A stretch of 64,000 nucleotides of DNA from Hippasteria phrygiana (lineage: Eukaryota > Echinodermata > Asteroidea > Valvatida > Goniasteridae): assembly GCA_037893225.1 (NCBI GenBank), contig JAZGUH010000451.1, positions 1,134,001-1,198,000 on the forward strand, written 5' to 3'. Within the stretch, counting starts at the first letter, position 1. Each line of letters starts with the position of its first letter. A model generated the notes under the pieces. It was not told the origin of the DNA. It saw only the letters and a program-made list of their open reading frames with translations, and ran no database searches. Positions 34,561 through 49,400 of the stretch are shown here, piece by piece. A program made the position numbers and the translations under genes.

Positions 34561-37500
34561 GGTCAATATCCCATTCAATTATGAACAGGGAAAGGAGGGG
34601 CGTTCATCTGAAAATGTGGCAAACGTTAAGCAGCCACAATGCAGTAAACCGGAGAACGCACACAGAGTTCATGGGAAAAACATTGTTGCGAGGTTTGAAT
34701 TTTCTCGAAGAGTTCTCACGCTATGAAGCTGGCGATGGTCTCAAATTGTTGCGCTAGATCTAAGCTACCCATACGTGTGAAAAATACTGGATTTGGTCAA
34801 TATCACATTCAATTATGAACAGGGAAAGGAGGGGCGTTCATCTGAAAATGTGGCAAACGTTAAGCAGTCACAATGCAGTAAACGGAAGAACGCACACAGA
34901 GTTCAGAGAAGGAAATTTGTTGCGAGGTTTGAATTTTCTCGAAGAGTTCTCACGCTGTGAAGCTGGCGATGGTCTGAAATTGTTGCGCTATTTCTAAGCT
35001 ACCCGTAAGTGTGAACATTACTGGATTTGGTCAATATCCCATTAAATTATCAGCAGGGAAAGGAGGGGCGTTCATCTCAAAATGTGGCAAACGTTAAGCA
35101 GTCACAATGCAGTAAACGGAAGAACGCACACAGAGTTCACGGGAAGAAATTTGTTACGAGGTTTGAATTTTCTCGAAGAGTTCTAACGCTATGAAGCTGG
35201 CGATGGTCCCAAATTGTTGCGCTAGATCTAAGCTACCCATACGTGTGAAAATTGCTGTATTTGGTCAATATCCCATTCAATTATGAACAGGGAAAGGAGG
35301 GGCGTTCATCTGAATATTTGCCAAACGTTAAGCAGCCACAATGCAGTAAACGGGAGAACGCACACAGAGTTCACGGGAAGAACTTTGTTGCGAGCTTTGA
35401 ATTTTCTCGAAGAGTTCTAACGCTGTGAGACTGGCGATTGTCTCAAATTGTTGCGCTAGATCTAAGCTACTCATACGTGTGAAAATTGCTGTATTTGGTC
35501 AATATCCCATTACATTATGAACAGGGAAAGGAGGGGCGTTCATCTGAAAATGTGGCAAACGTTAAGCAGTCACAATGAAGTAAACGGGAGAACGCACACA
35601 GAGTTTATGGGAAGAAATTTGTTGCGAGGTTTGAATTTTCTAGAAGAGTTCTCACGCTGTGAAGCTGACGATGGTCTCAAATTGTTGCGCTAGATCTAAG
35701 CTACCCATACGTGTGAAAATTGCTGGATTTGGTCAATATCCCAGTAAATTATGAACAGGGAAAGGAGGGGCGTTCATTTGAAAATGTGGCAAACGTTAAG
35801 CAGCCACAATGCAGTAAACGGGAGAACGCACACAGAGTTCACGGGAAGAACTTTGTTGCGAGGTTTGAATTTTCTCGAAGAGTTCTAACGCTGTGGAGCT
35901 GGCGATGGTCTCAAATTGTTGCGCTAGATCTAAGCTACCCATACGTGTAAAAATTACTGGATTTGGTCAATATACCATTCTATTATGAACAGGGAAAGGA
36001 GGGGCGTTCATCTGAAAATTTGGCAAACGTTAAGCAGTCACAATGCAGTAAACGGGAGAACGCACACAGAGTTCATGGGAAAAAAATTGTTGCGAGGTTT
36101 GAATTTTCTCGAAGAGTTATCACGCTATGAAGCTGGCGATGGTCTCAAATTGTTGCGCTAGATCTAAGCTACCCATACGTGTACAAATTACTGGATTTGG
36201 TCAATATCTCATTCAAATATGAACAGGGAAAGGAGGGTCGTTCATCTGAAAATGTGGCAAACGTTAAGCAGTCACAATGCAGTAAACGGAAAAACGCACA
36301 CAGAGTTCACAGGAAGAAATTTGTTGCGAGGTTTGAATTTTCTCGAAGAGTTCTAACGCTGTGAAGCTGGCGATGGTCTCAAATTGTTGCGCTAGATCTA
36401 AGCTACCCATACGTGTGAAAATTACTGGATTTGGTCAATATCCCATTCAATTATGAAGAGGGAAAAGAGGGGCGTTCATCTGAAAATTTGGCAAACGTTA
36501 AGCAGTCACAATGAAGTAAACCGGAGAACGCAAACAGAGTTTATGGGAAGAAATTTGTTGCGAGGTTTGAATTTTCTCGAAGAGTTCTCACGCTGTGAAG
36601 CTGGCGACGGTCTCAAATTGTTGCGCTAGATCTAAGCTACCCATAAGTGTGAAAATTACTGGATTTGGTCAATATCCCATTCAATTATGAACAGGGAAAG
36701 GAGGGGCGTTCATCTGAAAATGTGGCAAACGTTAAGCAGCCACAATGCAGTAAACCGGAGAACGCACACAGAGTTCATGGGAAGAACTTTGTTGCGAGGT
36801 TTGAATTTTCTCGAAGAGTTCTAACGCTGTGAGACTGGCGATTGTCTCAAATTGTTGCGCTAGATCTAAGCTACTCATACGTGTGAAAATTGCTAGATTT
36901 GGTCAATATCCCATTACATTATGAAGAGGGAAAGGAGGGGCGTTCATCTGAAAATGTGGCAAACGTTAAGCAGTCACAATGAAGTAAACGGGAGAACGCA
37001 CACAGAGTTTATGGGAAGAAATTTGTTGCGAGGTTTGAATTTTCTCGAAGAGTTCTCACGCTGTGAAGCTGGCGATGGTCTCAAATTGTTGCGCTAGATC
37101 TAAGCTACCCATACGTGTGAAAATTGCTGGATTTGGTCAATATCCCAGTAAATTATGAACAGGGAAAGGAGGGGCGTTCATTTGAAAATGTGGCAAACGT
37201 TAAGCAGCCACAATGCAGTAAACGGGAGAACGCACACAGAGTTCACGGGACGAACTTTGTTGCGAGGTTTGAATTTTCTCGAAGAGTTCTAACGCTGTGA
37301 AGCTGGCGATGGTCTGAAATTGTTGCCCTAGATCTAAGCTACCCATAAGTGTGAAAATTACTGGATTTGGTCAATATACCATTCAATTATGAACAGGGAA
37401 AGGAGGGGCGTTCATCTGAAAATGTGGCAAACGTTAAGCAGCCACAATGCAGTAAACCGGAGAACGCACACAGAGTTCACAGGAAGAAATTTGTTGCGAG

Positions 37501-40430
37501 GTTTGAATTTTCTCGAAGAGTTCTCACGCTGTGAAGCTGGCGATGGTCTGAAATTGTTGCGCTAGATCTAAGCTACCCATACGTGTAAAAATTACTGGAT
37601 TTGTTCAATATACCATTCAATTATGAACAGGGAAAGGAGGGGCGTTCATCTGAAAATTTGGCAAACGTTAAGCAGTCACAATGCAGTAAACGGGAGAACG
37701 CACACAGAGTTCATGGGAAAAACATTGTTGCGAGCTTTGAATTTTCTCGAAGAGTTCTAACGCTGTGAGACTGGCGATTGTCTCAAATTGTTGCGCTAGA
37801 TCTAAGCTACTCATACGTGTGAAAATTGCTGTATTTGGTCAATATCCCATTACATTATGAACAGGGAAAGGAGGGGCGTTCATCTGAAAATGTGGCAAAC
37901 GTTAAGCAGTCACAATGAAGTAAACGGGAGAACGCACACAGAGTTTATGGGAAGAAATTTGTTGCGAGGTTTGAATTTTCTAGAAGAGTTCTCACGCTGT
38001 GAAGCTGACGATGGTCTCAAATTGTTGCGCTAGATCTAAGCTACCCATAAGTGTGAAAATTGCTGGATTTGGTCAATATCCCAGTAAATTATGAACAGGG
38101 AAAGGAGGGGCGTTCATTTGAAAATGTGGCAAACGTTAAGCAGCCACAATGCAGTAAACGGGAGAACGCACACAGAGTTCATGGGAAAAAAATTGTTGCG
38201 AGGTTTGAATTTTCTCAAAGAGTTCTCACGCTATGAAGCTGGCGATGGTCTCAAATTGTTGCGCTAGATCTAAGCTACCCATACGTGTACAAATTACTGG
38301 ATTTGGTCAATATCTCATTCAAATATGAACAGGGAAAGGAGGGTCGTTCATCTGAAAATGTGGCAAACGTTAAGCAGTCACAATGCAGTAAACGGGAGAA
38401 CGCACACAGAGTTCATGGGAAAAAAATTGTTGCGAGGTTTGAATTTTCTCAAAGAGTTCTCACGCTATGAAGCTGGCGATGGTCTCAAATTGTTGCGCTA
38501 GATCTAAGCTACCCATACGTGTACAAATTACTGGATTTGGTCAATATCTCATTCAAATATGAACAGGGAAAGGAGGGTCGTTCATCTGAAAATGTGGCAA
38601 ACGTTAAGCAGTCACAATGAAGTAAACCGGAGAACGCAAACAGAGTTTATGGGAAGAAATTTGTTGCGAGGTTTGAATTTTCTCGAAGAGTTCTCACGCT
38701 GTGAAGCTGGCGACGGTCTCAAATTGTTGCGCTAGATCTAAGCTACCCATAAGTGTGAAAATTACTGGATTTGGTCAATATCCCATTCAATTATGAACAG
38801 GGAAAGGAGGGGCGTTCATCTGAAAATGTGGCAAACGTTAAGCAGCCACAATGCAGTAAACCGGAGAACGCACACAGAGTTCATGGGAAGAACTTTGTTG
38901 CGAGGTTTGAATTTTCTCGAAGAGTTCTAACGCTGTGAGACTGGCGATTGTCTCAAATTGTTGCGCTAGATCTAAGCTACTCATACGTGTGAAAATTGCT
39001 AGATTTGGTCAATATCCCATTACATTATGAACAGGGAAAGGAGGGGCGTTCATCTGAAAATGTGGCAAACGTTAAGCAGTCACAATGAAGTAAACGGGAG
39101 AACGCACACAGAGTTTATGGGAAGAAATTTGTTGCGAGGTTTGAATTTTCTCGAAGAGTTCTCACGCTGTGAAGCTGGCGATGGTCTCAAATTGTTGCGC
39201 TAGATCTAAGCTACCCATACGTGTGAAAATTGCTGGATTTGGTCAATATCCCAGTAAATTATGAACAGGGAAAGGAGGGGCGTTCATTTGAAAATGTGGC
39301 AAACGTTAAGCAGCCACAATGCAGTAAACGGGAGAACGCACACAGAGTTCACGGGACGAACTTTGTTGCGAGGTTTGAATTTTCTCGAAGAGTTCTAACG
39401 CTGTGAAGCTGGCGATGGTCTGAAATTGTTGCGCTAGATCTAAGCTACCCATAAGTGTGAAAATTACTGGATTTGGTCAATATACCATTCAATTATGAAC
39501 AGGGAAAGGAGGGGCGTTCATCTGAAAATGTGGCAAACGTTAAGCAGCCACAATGCAGTAAACGGGAGAACGCACACAGCGTTCACGGGAAGAACATTGT
39601 TGCGAGGTTTGAATTTTCTCGAAGAGTTCTAACGCTGTGAAGCTGGCGATTGTCTCAAATTGTTGCGCTAGATCTAAGCTACTCATACGTGTGAAAATTG
39701 CTGGATTTGGTCAATATCCCATTAAATTATGAACATGGAAAGGAGGGGCGTTCATCTGAAAATGTGGCAAACGTTAAGCAGTTACAATGCAGTAAACGGA
39801 AGAACGCACACAGAGTTCACGGGAAGAAATCTGTTGCGAGGTTTGAATTTTCTCGAAGAGTTCTCACGCTATGAAGCTAGCGATGGTCTCAAATTGTTGC
39901 GCTAGATCTAAGCTACCCATACGTGTGAATATTACTGGATTTGGTCAATATCCCATTCAATTATGAACAGGGAAAGGAGGGGCGTTCATCTCAAAATGTG
40001 GCAAACGTTAAGCAGCCACAATGCAGTAAACCGGAGAACGCACACAGAGTTCACGGGAAGAAATTTTTTGAGAGGTTTGAATTTTCTCGAAGAGTTCTAA
40101 CGCTGTGAAGCTGGCGATGGTCTCAAATTGTTGCGCTAGATCTAAGCTACCCATACGTGTAAAAATTACTGGATTTGTTCAATATACCATTTAATTATGA
40201 ACAGGGAAAGGAGGGGCGTTCATCTGAAAATTTGGCAAACGTTAAGCAGTCACAATGCAGTAAACGGGAGAACGCACACAGAGTTCATGGGAAAAACAAT
40301 ATTGCGAGGTTTGAATTTTCTCGAAGAGTTCTCACGCTATGAAGCTGGCGATGGTCTCAAATTGTTGCGCTAGATCTAAGCTACCCATACGTGTGAAAAA
40401 TACTAGATTTGGTCAATATCCCATTCAATT
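34561..40430 (+). repeat. mosaic satellite segment
   Basis: Monomers without a single dominant period. About 37360-38470 reappears 7021 bp downstream (44380-45490) and again after a further 6085 bp. A single-monomer duplication (234 bp) with GTACAAATTACTGG lies at about 38287 and 38521. No other feature was seen. Confidence 0.8.
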
Positions 40431-43400
40431 ATGAAGAGGGAAAAGAGGGGCGTTCATCTGAAAATTTGGCAAACGTTAAGCAGTCACAATGAAGTAAACC
40501 GGAGAACGCAAACAGAGTTTATGGGAAGAAATTTGTTGCGAGGTTTGAATTTTCTCGAAGAGTTCTCACGCTGTGAAGCTGGCGACGGTCTCAAATTGTT
40601 GCGCTAGATCTAAGCTACCCATAAGTGTGAAAATTACTGGATTTGGTCAATATCCCATTCAATTATGAACAGGGAAAGGAGGGGCGTTCATCTGAAAATG
40701 TGGCAAACGTTAAGCAGCCACAATGCAGTAAACCGGAGAACGCACACAGAGTTTATGGGAAGAAATTTGTTGCGAGGTTTGAATTTTCTCGAAGAGTTCT
40801 CACGCTGTGAAGCTGGCGATGGTCTCAAATTGTTGCGCTAGATCTAAGCTACCCATACGTGTGAAAATTGCTGGATTTGGTCAATATCCCAGTAAATTAT
40901 GAACAGGGAAAGGAGGGGCGTTCATTTGAAAATGTGGCAAACGTTAAGCAGCCACAATGCAGTAAACGGGAGAACGCACACAGAGTTCACGGGACGAACT
41001 TTGTTGCGAGGTTTGAATTTTCTCGAAGAGTTCTAACGCTGTGAAGCTGGCGATGGTCTGAAATTGTTGCGCTAGATCTAAGCTACCCATAAGTGTGAAA
41101 ATTACTGGATTTGGTCAATATACCATTCAATTATGAACAGGAAAAGGAGGGGCGTTCATCTGAAAATGTGGCAAACGTTAAGCAGCCACAATGCAGTAAA
41201 CGGGAGAACGCACACAGCGTTCACGGGAAGAACATTGTTGCGAGGTTTGAATTTTCTCGAAGAGTTCTAACGCTGTGAAGCTGGCGATTGTCTCAAATTG
41301 TTGCGCTAGATCTAAGCTACTCATACGTGTGACAATTGCTGGATTTGGTCAATATCCCATTCAATTATGAACAGGGAAAGGAGGGGCGTTCATCTGAAAA
41401 TGTGGCAAACGTTAAGCAGTCACAATGAAGTAAACCGGAGAACGCAAACAGAGTTTATGGGAAGAAATTTGTTGCGAGGTTTGAATTTTCTAGAAGAGTT
41501 CTCACGCTGTGAAGCTGGCGATGGTCTGAAATTGTTGCGCTAGATCTAAGCTACCCATAAGTGTGAAAATTACTGGATTTGGTCAATATCCCATTCAATT
41601 ATGAACAGGGAAAGGAGGGGCGTTCATCTGAAAATGTGGCAAACGTTAAGCAGCCACAATGCAGTAAACCGGAGAACGCACACAGAGTTCATGGGAAGAA
41701 TTTTTTTGCGAGGTTTGAATTTTCTCGAAGAGTTCTAACGCTGTGAAGCTGGCGATGGTCTCAAATTGTTGCGCTAGATCTAAGCTACCCATACGTGTGA
41801 AAATTGCTGGATTTGGTCAATATCCCAGTAAATTATGAACAGGGAAAGGAGGGGCGTTCATTTGAAAATGTGGCAAACGTTAAGCAGTCACAATGCAGTA
41901 AACGGGAGAACGCACACAGAGTTCACGGGAACAAAATTAGTTGCGAGATTTGAATTTTCTCGAAGAGTTCTAACGCTGTGAAGCTGGCGATGGTCTCAAA
42001 TTGTTGCCCTAGATCTAAGCTACCCATAAGTGTGAAAATTACTGGATTTGGTCAATATACCATTCAATTATGAACAGGGAAAGGAGGGGCGTTCATCTGA
42101 AAATGTGGCAAACGTTAAGCAGCCACAATGCAGTAAACCGGAGAACGCACACAGAGTTCACAGGAAGAAATTTGTTGCGAGGTTTGAATTTTCTCGAAGA
42201 GTTCTCACGCTGTGAAGCTGGCGATGGTCTGAAATTGTTGCGCTAGATCTAAGCTACCCATACGTGTACAAATTACTGGATTTGTTCAATATACCATTCA
42301 ATTATGAACAGGGAAAGGAGGGGCGTTCATCTGAAAATTTGGCAAACGTTAAGCAGTCACAATGCAGTAAACGGGAGAACGCACACAGAGTTCATGGGAA
42401 AAACATTGTTGCGAGGTTTGAATTTTCTCGAAGAGTTTTAACGCTGTGAAGCTGGCGATGGTCTGAAATTGTTGCGCACTATCTAAGCTACCCGTAAGTG
42501 TGAAAATTGCTGGATTTGGTCAATATCCCATTAAATTATGAACATGGAAAGGAGGGGCGTTCATCTCAAAATGTGGCAAACGTTAAGCAGTTACAATGCA
42601 GTAAACGGAAGAACGCACACAGAGTTCACGGGAAGAAATCTGTTGCGAGGTTTGAATTTTCTCGAAGAGTTCTCACGCTATGAAGCTAGCGATGGTCTCA
42701 AATTGTTGCGCTAGATCTAAGCTACCCATACGTGTGAATATTACTGGATTTGGTCAATATCCCATTCAATTATGAACAGGGAAAGGAGGGGCGTTCATCT
42801 CAAAATGTGGCAAACGTTAAGCAGCCACAATGCAGTAAACCGGAGAACGCACACAGAGTTCACGGGAAGAAATTTTTTGAGAGGTTTGAATTTTCTCGAA
42901 GAGTTCTAACGCTGTGAAGCTGGCGATGGTCTCAAATTGTTGCGCTAGATCTAAGCTACCCATACGTGTAAAAATTACTGGATTTGTTCAATATACCATT
43001 TAATTATGAACAGGGAAAGGAGGGGCGTTCATCTGAAAATTTGGCAAACGTTAAGCAGTCACAATGCAGTAAACGGGAGAACGCACACAGAGTTCATGGG
43101 AAAAACATTATTGCGAGGTTTGAATTTTCTCGAAGAGTTCTCACGCTATGAAGCTGGCGATGGTCTCAAATTGTTGCGCTAGATCTAAGCTACCCATACG
43201 TGTGAAAAATACTAGATTTGGTCAATATCCCATTCAATTATGAACAGGGAAAGGAGGGGCGTTCATCTGAAAATGTGGCAAACGTTAAGCAGTCACAATG
43301 CAGTAAACGGAAGAACGCACACAGAGTTCAGAGAAGGAAATTTGTTGCGAGGTTTGAATTTTCTCGAAGAGTTCTAACGCTGTGAAGCTGGCGATGGTCT

Positions 43401-46400
43401 GAAATTGTTGCGCTATTTCTAAGCTACCCGTAAGTGTGAACATTACTGGATTTGGTCAATATCCCATTAAATTATGAAGAGGGAAAAGAGGGGCGTTCAT
43501 CTGAAAATTTGGCAAACGTTAAGCAGTCACAATGAAGTAAACCGGAGAACGCAAACAGAGTTTATGGGAAGAAATTTGTTGCGAGGTTTGAATTTTCTCG
43601 AAGAGTTCTCACGCTGTGAAGCTGGCGACGGTCTCAAATTGTTGCGCTAGATCTAAGCTACCCATAAGTGTGAAAATTACTGGATTTGGTCAATATCCCA
43701 TTCAATTATGAACAGGGAAAGGAGGGGCGTTCATCTGAAAATGTGGCAAACGTTAAGCAGCCACAATGCAGTAAACCGGAGAACGCACACAGAGTTCATG
43801 GGAAGAACTTTGTTGCGAGGTTTGAATTTTCTCGAAGAGTTCTAACGCTGTGAGACTGGCGATTGTCTCAAATTGTTGCGCTAGATCTAAGCTACTCATA
43901 CGTGTGAAAATTGCTAGATTTGGTCAATATCCCATTACATTATGAACAGGGAAAGGAGGGGCGTTCATCTGAAAATGTGGCAAACGTTAAGCAGTCACAA
44001 TGAAGTAAACGGGAGAACGCACACAGAGTTTATGGGAAGAAATTTGTTGCGAGGTTTGAATTTTCTCGAAGAGTTCTCACGCTGTGAAGCTGGCGATGGT
44101 CTCAAATTGTTGCGCTAGATCTAAGCTACCCATACGTGTGAAAATTGCTGGATTTGGTCAATATCCCAGTAAATTATGAACAGGGAAAGGAGGGGCGTTC
44201 ATTTGAAAATGTGGCAAACGTTAAGCAGCCACAATGCAGTAAACGGGAGAACGCACACAGAGTTCACGGGACGAACTTTGTTGCGAGGTTTGAATTTTCT
44301 CGAAGAGTTCTAACGCTGTGAAGCTGGCGATGGTCTGAAATTGTTGCCCTAGATCTAAGCTACCCATAAGTGTGAAAATTACTGGATTTGGTCAATATAC
44401 CATTCAATTATGAACAGGGAAAGGAGGGGCGTTCATCTGAAAATGTGGCAAACGTTAAGCAGCCACAATGCAGTAAACCGGAGAACGCACACAGAGTTCA
44501 CAGGAAGAAATTTGTTGCGAGGTTTGAATTTTCTCGAAGAGTTCTCACGCTGTGAAGCTGGCGATGGTCTGAAATTGTTGCGCTAGATCTAAGCTACCCA
44601 TACGTGTAAAAATTACTGGATTTGTTCAATATACCATTCAATTATGAACAGGGAAAGGAGGGGCGTTCATCTGAAAATTTGGCAAACGTTAAGCAGTCAC
44701 AATGCAGTAAACGGGAGAACGCACACAGAGTTCATGGGAAAAACATTGTTGCGAGCTTTGAATTTTCTCGAAGAGTTCTAACGCTGTGAGACTGGCGATT
44801 GTCTCAAATTGTTGCGCTAGATCTAAGCTACTCATACGTGTGAAAATTGCTGTATTTGGTCAATATCCCATTACATTATGAACAGGGAAAGGAGGGGCGT
44901 TCATCTGAAAATGTGGCAAACGTTAAGCAGTCACAATGAAGTAAACGGGAGAACGCACACAGAGTTTATGGGAAGAAATTTGTTGCGAGGTTTGAATTTT
45001 CTAGAAGAGTTCTCACGCTGTGAAGCTGACGATGGTCTCAAATTGTTGCGCTAGATCTAAGCTACCCATAAGTGTGAAAATTGCTGGATTTGGTCAATAT
45101 CCCAGTAAATTATGAACAGGGAAAGGAGGGGCGTTCATTTGAAAATGTGGCAAACGTTAAGCAGCCACAATGCAGTAAACGGGAGAACGCACACAGAGTT
45201 CATGGGAAAAAAATTGTTGCGAGGTTTGAATTTTCTCAAAGAGTTCTCACGCTATGAAGCTGGCGATGGTCTCAAATTGTTGCGCTAGATCTAAGCTACC
45301 CATACGTGTACAAATTACTGGATTTGGTCAATATCTCATTCAAATATGAACAGGGAAAGGAGGGTCGTTCATCTGAAAATGTGGCAAACGTTAAGCAGTC
45401 ACAATGCAGTAAACGGGAGAACGCACACAGAGTTCATGGGAAAAAAATTGTTGCGAGGTTTGAATTTTCTCAAAGAGTTCTCACGCTATGAAGCTGGCGA
45501 TGGTCTCAAATTGTTGCGCTAGATCTAAGCTACCCATACGTGTACAAATTACTGGATTTGGTCAATATCTCATTCAAATATGAACAGGGAAAGGAGGGTC
45601 GTTCATCTGAAAATGTGGCAAACGTTAAGCAGTCACAATGCAGTAAACGGAAAAACGCACACAGAGTTCACAGGAAGAAATTTGTTGCGAGGTTTGAATT
45701 TTCTCGAAGAGTTCTAACGCTGTGAAGCTGGCGATGGTCTCAAATTGTTGCGCTAGATCTAAGCTACCCATACGTGTGAAAATTACTGGATTTGGTCAAT
45801 ATCCCATTCAATTATGAAGAGGGAAAAGAGGGGCGTTCATCTGAAAATTTGGCAAACGTTAAGCAGTCACAATGAAGTAAACCGGAGAACGCAAACAGAG
45901 TTTATGGGAAGAAATTTGTTGCGAGGTTTGAATTTTCTCGAAGAGTTCTCACGCTGTGAAGCTGGCGACGGTCTCAAATTGTTGCGCTAGATCTAAGCTA
46001 CCCATAAGTGTGAAAATTACTGGATTTGGTCAATATCCCATTCAATTATGAACAGGGAAAGGAGGGGCGTTCATCTGAAAATGTGGCAAACGTTAAGCAG
46101 CCACAATGCAGTAAACCGGAGAACGCACACAGAGTTCATGGGAAGAACTTTGTTGCGAGGTTTGAATTTTCTCGAAGAGTTCTAACGCTGTGAGACTGGC
46201 GATTGTCTCAAATTGTTGCGCTAGATCTAAGCTACTCATACGTGTGAAAATTGCTAGATTTGGTCAATATCCCATTACATTATGAACAGGGAAAGGAGGG
46301 GCGTTCATCTGAAAATGTGGCAAACGTTAAGCAGTCACAATGAAGTAAACGGGAGAACGCACACAGAGTTTATGGGAAGAAATTTGTTGCGAGGTTTGAA

Positions 46401-49400
46401 TTTTCTCGAAGAGTTCTAATGCTGTGAAGCTGGCGATGGTCTGAAATTGTTGCGCTATTTCTAAGCTACCCGTAAGTGTGAACATTACTGGATTTGGTCA
46501 ATATCCCATTAAATTATGAAGAGGGAAAAGAGGGGCGTTCATCTGAAAATTTGGCAAACGTTAAGCAGTCACAATGAAGTAAACCGGAGAACGCAAACAG
46601 AGTTTATGGGAAGAAATTTGTTGCGAGGTTTGAATTTTCTCGAAGAGTTCTCACGCTGTGAAGCTGGCGACGGTCTCAAATTGTTGCGCTAGATCTAAGC
46701 TACCCATAAGTGTGAAAATTACTGGATTTGGTCAATATCCCATTCAATTATGAACAGGGAAAGGAGGGGCGTTCATCTGAAAATGTGGCAAACGTTAAGC
46801 AGCCACAATGCAGTAAACCGGAGAACGCACACAGAGTTTATGGGAAGAAATTTGTTGCGAGGTTTGAATTTTCTCGAAGAGTTCTCACGCTGTGAAGCTG
46901 GCGATGGTCTCAAATTGTTGCGCTAGATCTAAGCTACCCATACGTGTGAAAATTGCTGGATTTGGTCAATATCCCAGTAAATTATGAACAGGGAAAGGAG
47001 GGGCGTTCATTTGAAAATGTGGCAAACGTTAAGCAGCCACAATGCAGTAAACGGGAGAACGCACACAGAGTTCACGGGACGAACTTTGTTGCGAGGTTTG
47101 AATTTTCTCGAAGAGTTCTAACGCTGTGAAGCTGGCGATGGTCTGAAATTGTTGCGCTAGATCTAAGCTACCCATAAGTGTGAAAATTACTGGATTTGGT
47201 CAATATACCATTCAATTATGAACAGGGAAAGGAGGGGCGTTCATCTGAAAATGTGGCAAACGTTAAGCAGCCACAATGCAGTAAACGGGAGAACGCACAC
47301 AGCGTTCACGGGAAGAACATTGTTGCGAGGTTTGAATTTTCTCGAAGAGTTCTAACGCTGTGAAGCTGGCGATTGTCTCAAATTGTTGCGCTAGATCTAA
47401 GCTACTCATACGTGTGACAATTGCTGGATTTGGTCAATATCCCATTCAATTATGAACAGGGAAAGGAGGGGCGTTCATCTGAAAATGTGGCAAACGTTAA
47501 GCAGTCACAATGAAGTAAACCGGAGAACGCAAACAGAGTTTATGGGAAGAAATTTGTTGCGAGGTTTGAATTTTCTAGAAGAGTTCTCACGCTGTGAAGC
47601 TGGCGATGGTCTGAAATTGTTGCGCTAGATCTAAGCTACCCATAAGTGTGAAAATTACTGGATTTGGTCAATATCCCATTCAATTATGAACAGGGAAAGG
47701 AGGGGCGTTCATCTGAAAATGTGGCAAACGTTAAGCAGCCACAATGCAGTAAACCGGAGAACGCACACAGAGTTCATGGGAAGAATTTTTTTGCGAGGTT
47801 TGAATTTTCTCGAAGAGTTCTAACGCTGTGAAGCTGGCGATGGTCTCAAATTGTTGCGCTAGATCTAAGCTACCCATACGTGTGAAAATTGCTGGATTTG
47901 GTCAATATCCCAGTAAATTATGAACAGGGAAAGGAGGGGCGTTCATTTGAAAATGTGGCAAACGTTAAGCAGTCACAATGCAGTAAACGGGAGAACGCAC
48001 ACAGAGTTCACGGGAACAAAATTAGTTGCGAGATTTGAATTTTCTCGAAGAGTTCTAACGCTGTGAAGCTGGCGATGGTCTCAAATTGTTGCCCTAGATC
48101 TAAGCTACCCATAAGTGTGAAAATTACTGGATTTGGTCAATATACCATTCAATTATGAACAGGGAAAGGAGGGGCGTTCATCTGAAAATGTGGCAAACGT
48201 TAAGCAGCCACAATGCAGTAAACCGGAGAACGCACACAGAGTTCACAGGAAGAAATTTGTTGCGAGGTTTGAATTTTCTCGAAGAGTTCTCACGCTGTGA
48301 AGCTGGCGATGGTCTGAAATTGTTGCGCTAGATCTAAGCTACCCATACGTGTAAAAATTACTGGATTTGTTCAATATACCATTCAATTATGAACAGGGAA
48401 AGGAGGGGCGTTCATCTGAAAATTTTGCAAACGTTAAGCAGTCACAATGCAGTAAACGGGAGAACGCACACAGAGTTCATGGGAAAAACATTGTTGCGAG
48501 GTTTGGATTTTCTCGAAGAGTTTTAACGCTGTGAAGCTGGCGATGGTCTGAAATTGTTGCGCACTATCTAAGCTACCCGTAAGTGTGAAAATTGCTGGAT
48601 TTGGTCAATATCCCATTAAATTATGAACATGGAAAGGAGGGGCGTTCATCTCAAAATGTGGCAAACGTTAAGCAGTTACAATGCAGTAAATGGAAGAACG
48701 CACACAGAGTTCACGGGAAGAAATCTGTTGCGAGGTTTGAATTTTCTCGAAGAGTTCTCACGCTATGAAGCTAGCGATGGTCTCAAATTGTTGCGCTAGA
48801 TCTAAGCTACCCATACGTGTGAATATTACTGGATTTGGTCAATATCCCATTCAATTATGAACAGGGAAAGGAGGGGCGTTCATCTCAAAATGTGGCAAAC
48901 GTTAAGCAGCCACAATGCAGTAAACCGGAGAACGCACACAGAGTTCACGGGAAGAAATTTTTTGAGAGGTTTGAATTTTCTCGAAGAGTTCTAACGCTGT
49001 GAAGCTGGCGATGGTCTCAAATTGTTGCGCTAGATCTAAGCTACCCATACGTGTAAAAATTACTGGATTTGTTCAATATACCATTTAATTATGAACAGGG
49101 AAAGGAGGGGCGTTCATCTGAAAATTTGGCAAACGTTAAGCAGTCACAATGCAGTAAACGGGAGAACGCACACAGAGTTCATGGGAAAAACATTATTGCG
49201 AGGTTTGAATTTTCTCGAAGAGTTCTCACGCTATGAAGCTGGCGATGGTCTCAAATTGTTGCGCTAGATCTAAGCTACCCATACGTGTGAAAAATACTAG
49301 ATTTGGTCAATATCCCATTCAATTATGAACAGGGAAAGGAGGGGCGTTCATCTGAAAATGTGGCAAACGTTAAGCAGTCACAATGCAGTAAACGGAAGAA